A stretch of DNA of 6,988 nt from CAIYRG01 sp035318785 (GTDB lineage: Bacteria > Pseudomonadota > Alphaproteobacteria > Micropepsales > Micropepsaceae): positions 1-6,988 of the forward strand of contig DATHDZ010000248.1 of the NCBI GenBank assembly GCA_035318785.1, read 5' to 3'. The position numbers were made by a program, and so were the translations under genes. The notes under the pieces were generated by a model that worked only from the letters and a program-made list of their open reading frames with translations, was not told the origin of the DNA and did no database searches. Within the stretch, counting starts at the first letter, position 1. Each line of letters begins with the position of its first letter. Below are positions 5,771 to 6,988 of the stretch, one piece after another.

Positions 5771-6988
5771 ATGTCAGAACCTTCCAGCGTCGTGGTCGTC
5801 GAGTCGCCCGCCAAGGCAAAGACCATCAACAAATATCTTGGTTCCGATTACCGGGTATTGGCCAGCTATGGGCATGTCCGGGACCTGCCCGCCAAGGATG
5901 GCTCGGTCGATCCCAACGCCGATTTCGCCATGATCTGGGAGATCGACCCCAAGGCGCAGAAGCGCCTGAAAGAGATCGCCGACGCGGTAAAGGGCGCCGA
6001 CAGACTGATCCTCGCGACCGATCCCGACCGCGAGGGTGAAGCCATCTCCTGGCATGTTCTGGAAGCGCTCAAGCAGCGGCGGGTTCTGGGCAAGACCGAG
6101 GTGCAGCGCGTCGTCTTCAACGCCATCACCAAATCGGCCGTGCTCGATGCCATCGCTCATCCGCGGGCCATCAACGAGGAGCTGGTGGACGCCTATCTGG
6201 CGCGCCGGGCTCTCGATTATCTGGTCGGATTCACGCTCTCGCCGGTGTTATGGCGAAAATTGCCGGGTGCGCGCTCCGCCGGCCGCGTCCAATCGGTCGC
6301 GCTGAGACTGGTCTGCGAACGCGAAATCGAGATCGAAGCCTTCAAGCCCCAGGAATATTGGACCGTCGAAGCCGACTTCGCGGCGCCGGCGGGAAATTTC
6401 ACCGCAAGGCTTTCCCATCTCGATGGCAAGAAGCTCGACAAATTATCGCTCGGCCGTGCGGACGACGCCAAGCGTGCCGTGGCCGCGATTGAAGGCGGTC
6501 GCTTCTCCGTCGCCGAAGTCGAAAGAAAACCGGTCAAACGTCATCCCTCTCCACCTTTCATAACCTCGACCCTGCAGCAGGAAGCTTCGCGCAAACTGGG
6601 TTTCGCAGCGGCGCGCACCATGAAGATCGCCCAGGGTCTCTATGAAGGCATCGAGCTCGGAGGCGAAACGGTCGGCCTCATCACCTATATGCGAACCGAC
6701 GGCGCCACCATGGCGGGCGAAGCCATCGCAGAGAGCCGTACCGTGATCGCGGAACTGCACGGCGGCAAATATGTACCCGAGCGCCCGCGCGTCTATACCT
6801 CGCGGGTGAAGAATGCCCAGGAAGCACATGAGGCCATACGGCCCACCAGCTTTGCACGGGTTCCCGAAAAGGTTTCCCGCTATCTCGATGCCGATCAGGC
6901 ACGGCTTTACGAATTGATCTGGAAGCGCGCCATCGCGAGCCAAATGGAATCTGCCGAACAGGAGCGCACCACCGTCGATGTCGCGGAC
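5771..6988 (+). CDS. topA: DNA topoisomerase I, 3' end missing
   Basis: TopA is a type IA topoisomerase that relaxes negatively supercoiled DNA by cutting one strand through a 5'-phosphotyrosine link. The visible 406 codons cover the TOPRIM domain and much of the toroidal core. E11 lies in VVVVESPAKAKTI, the metal-binding DPDRE acids are D84, D86 and E88, and the active-site tyrosine is Y306 in GLITYMRTDG. The strand-binding segments SAGRVQSVALRLV and AHEAIRPT are also present. The C-terminal zinc or basic domains, if any, lie beyond the window. The ATG at 5771 gives the normal short lead-in before the first strand; only a weak AGG precedes it. A 239-bp gap separates it from dprA, so it probably has its own promoter. 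Confidence 0.96.
   Translation, partial: MSEPSSVVVVESPAKAKTINKYLGSDYRVLASYGHVRDLPAKDGSVDPNADFAMIWEIDPKAQKRLKEIADAVKGADRLILATDPDREGEAISWHVLEALKQRRVLGKTEVQRVVFNAITKSAVLDAIAHPRAINEELVDAYLARRALDYLVGFTLSPVLWRKLPGARSAGRVQSVALRLVCEREIEIEAFKPQEYWTVEADFAAPAGNFTARLSHLDGKKLDKLSLGRADDAKRAVAAIEGGRFSVAEVERKPVKRHPSPPFITSTLQQEASRKLGFAAARTMKIAQGLYEGIELGGETVGLITYMRTDGATMAGEAIAESRTVIAELHGGKYVPERPRVYTSRVKNAQEAHEAIRPTSFARVPEKVSRYLDADQARLYELIWKRAIASQMESAEQERTTVDVAD

Overview
The window looks like a chromosomal housekeeping segment from an alphaproteobacterium. The supporting signs are high-GC coding DNA with strong C/G preference at third codon positions, the divergent gatC-gatA / ruvX pair, and the plsY-dprA-topA run. 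No tRNA, rRNA, CRISPR array, insertion sequence or phage gene is visible. The assignment rests on gene order and protein style, not on a database search.

Layout, left to right. (1) 1-1285, minus strand: gatC followed by gatA, overlapping by one base; gatA runs off the left edge. They encode subunits of the tRNA-dependent amidotransferase. (2) 1286-1361: a short divergent intergenic region with a cluster of TAGCAA/TTGCTA palindromes. (3) 1362-1832, plus: ruvX (yqgF). (4) 1835-2299, minus: a HIT-family nucleotide hydrolase/transferase, convergent with ruvX (2-base gap) and divergent from pyrB; a strong ribosome binding site points to a GTG start at 2299. (5) 2398-3783, plus: an unusual pyrB. 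(6) 3784-4416 plsY and 4413-5531 dprA, packed head to tail behind pyrB. (7) 5532-5770: a relatively AT-rich intergenic region. (8) 5771 to the right edge: the N-terminal 406 codons of topA.

The main point of interest is the pyrB product (461 residues). It has a complete Escherichia coli-like aspartate transcarbamoylase catalytic chain. Fused directly behind it is a four-cysteine zinc domain matching the C-terminal half of the regulatory chain PyrI, without PyrI's nucleotide-binding allosteric domain. A further ~50-residue tail resembles a small Ada-type metal-binding module that has lost its metal ligands. The catalytic part also carries about 27 extra residues ahead of the 230s/240s region, bounded by two similar copies of a core-strand motif. 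A dihydroorotase gene (pyrC), often found after pyrB in alphaproteobacteria, is absent: plsY starts on the base after the pyrB stop codon. These features together suggest a rearranged or replaced ATCase gene in an otherwise ordinary locus.

Together the genes serve general housekeeping: aminoacyl-tRNA correction (GatCA), RNA processing or recombination-related nuclease function (RuvX), nucleotide metabolism (HIT, PyrB), phospholipid synthesis (PlsY), handling of incoming single-stranded DNA (DprA) and relief of negative supercoiling (TopA). pyrB, plsY and dprA are probably co-transcribed.
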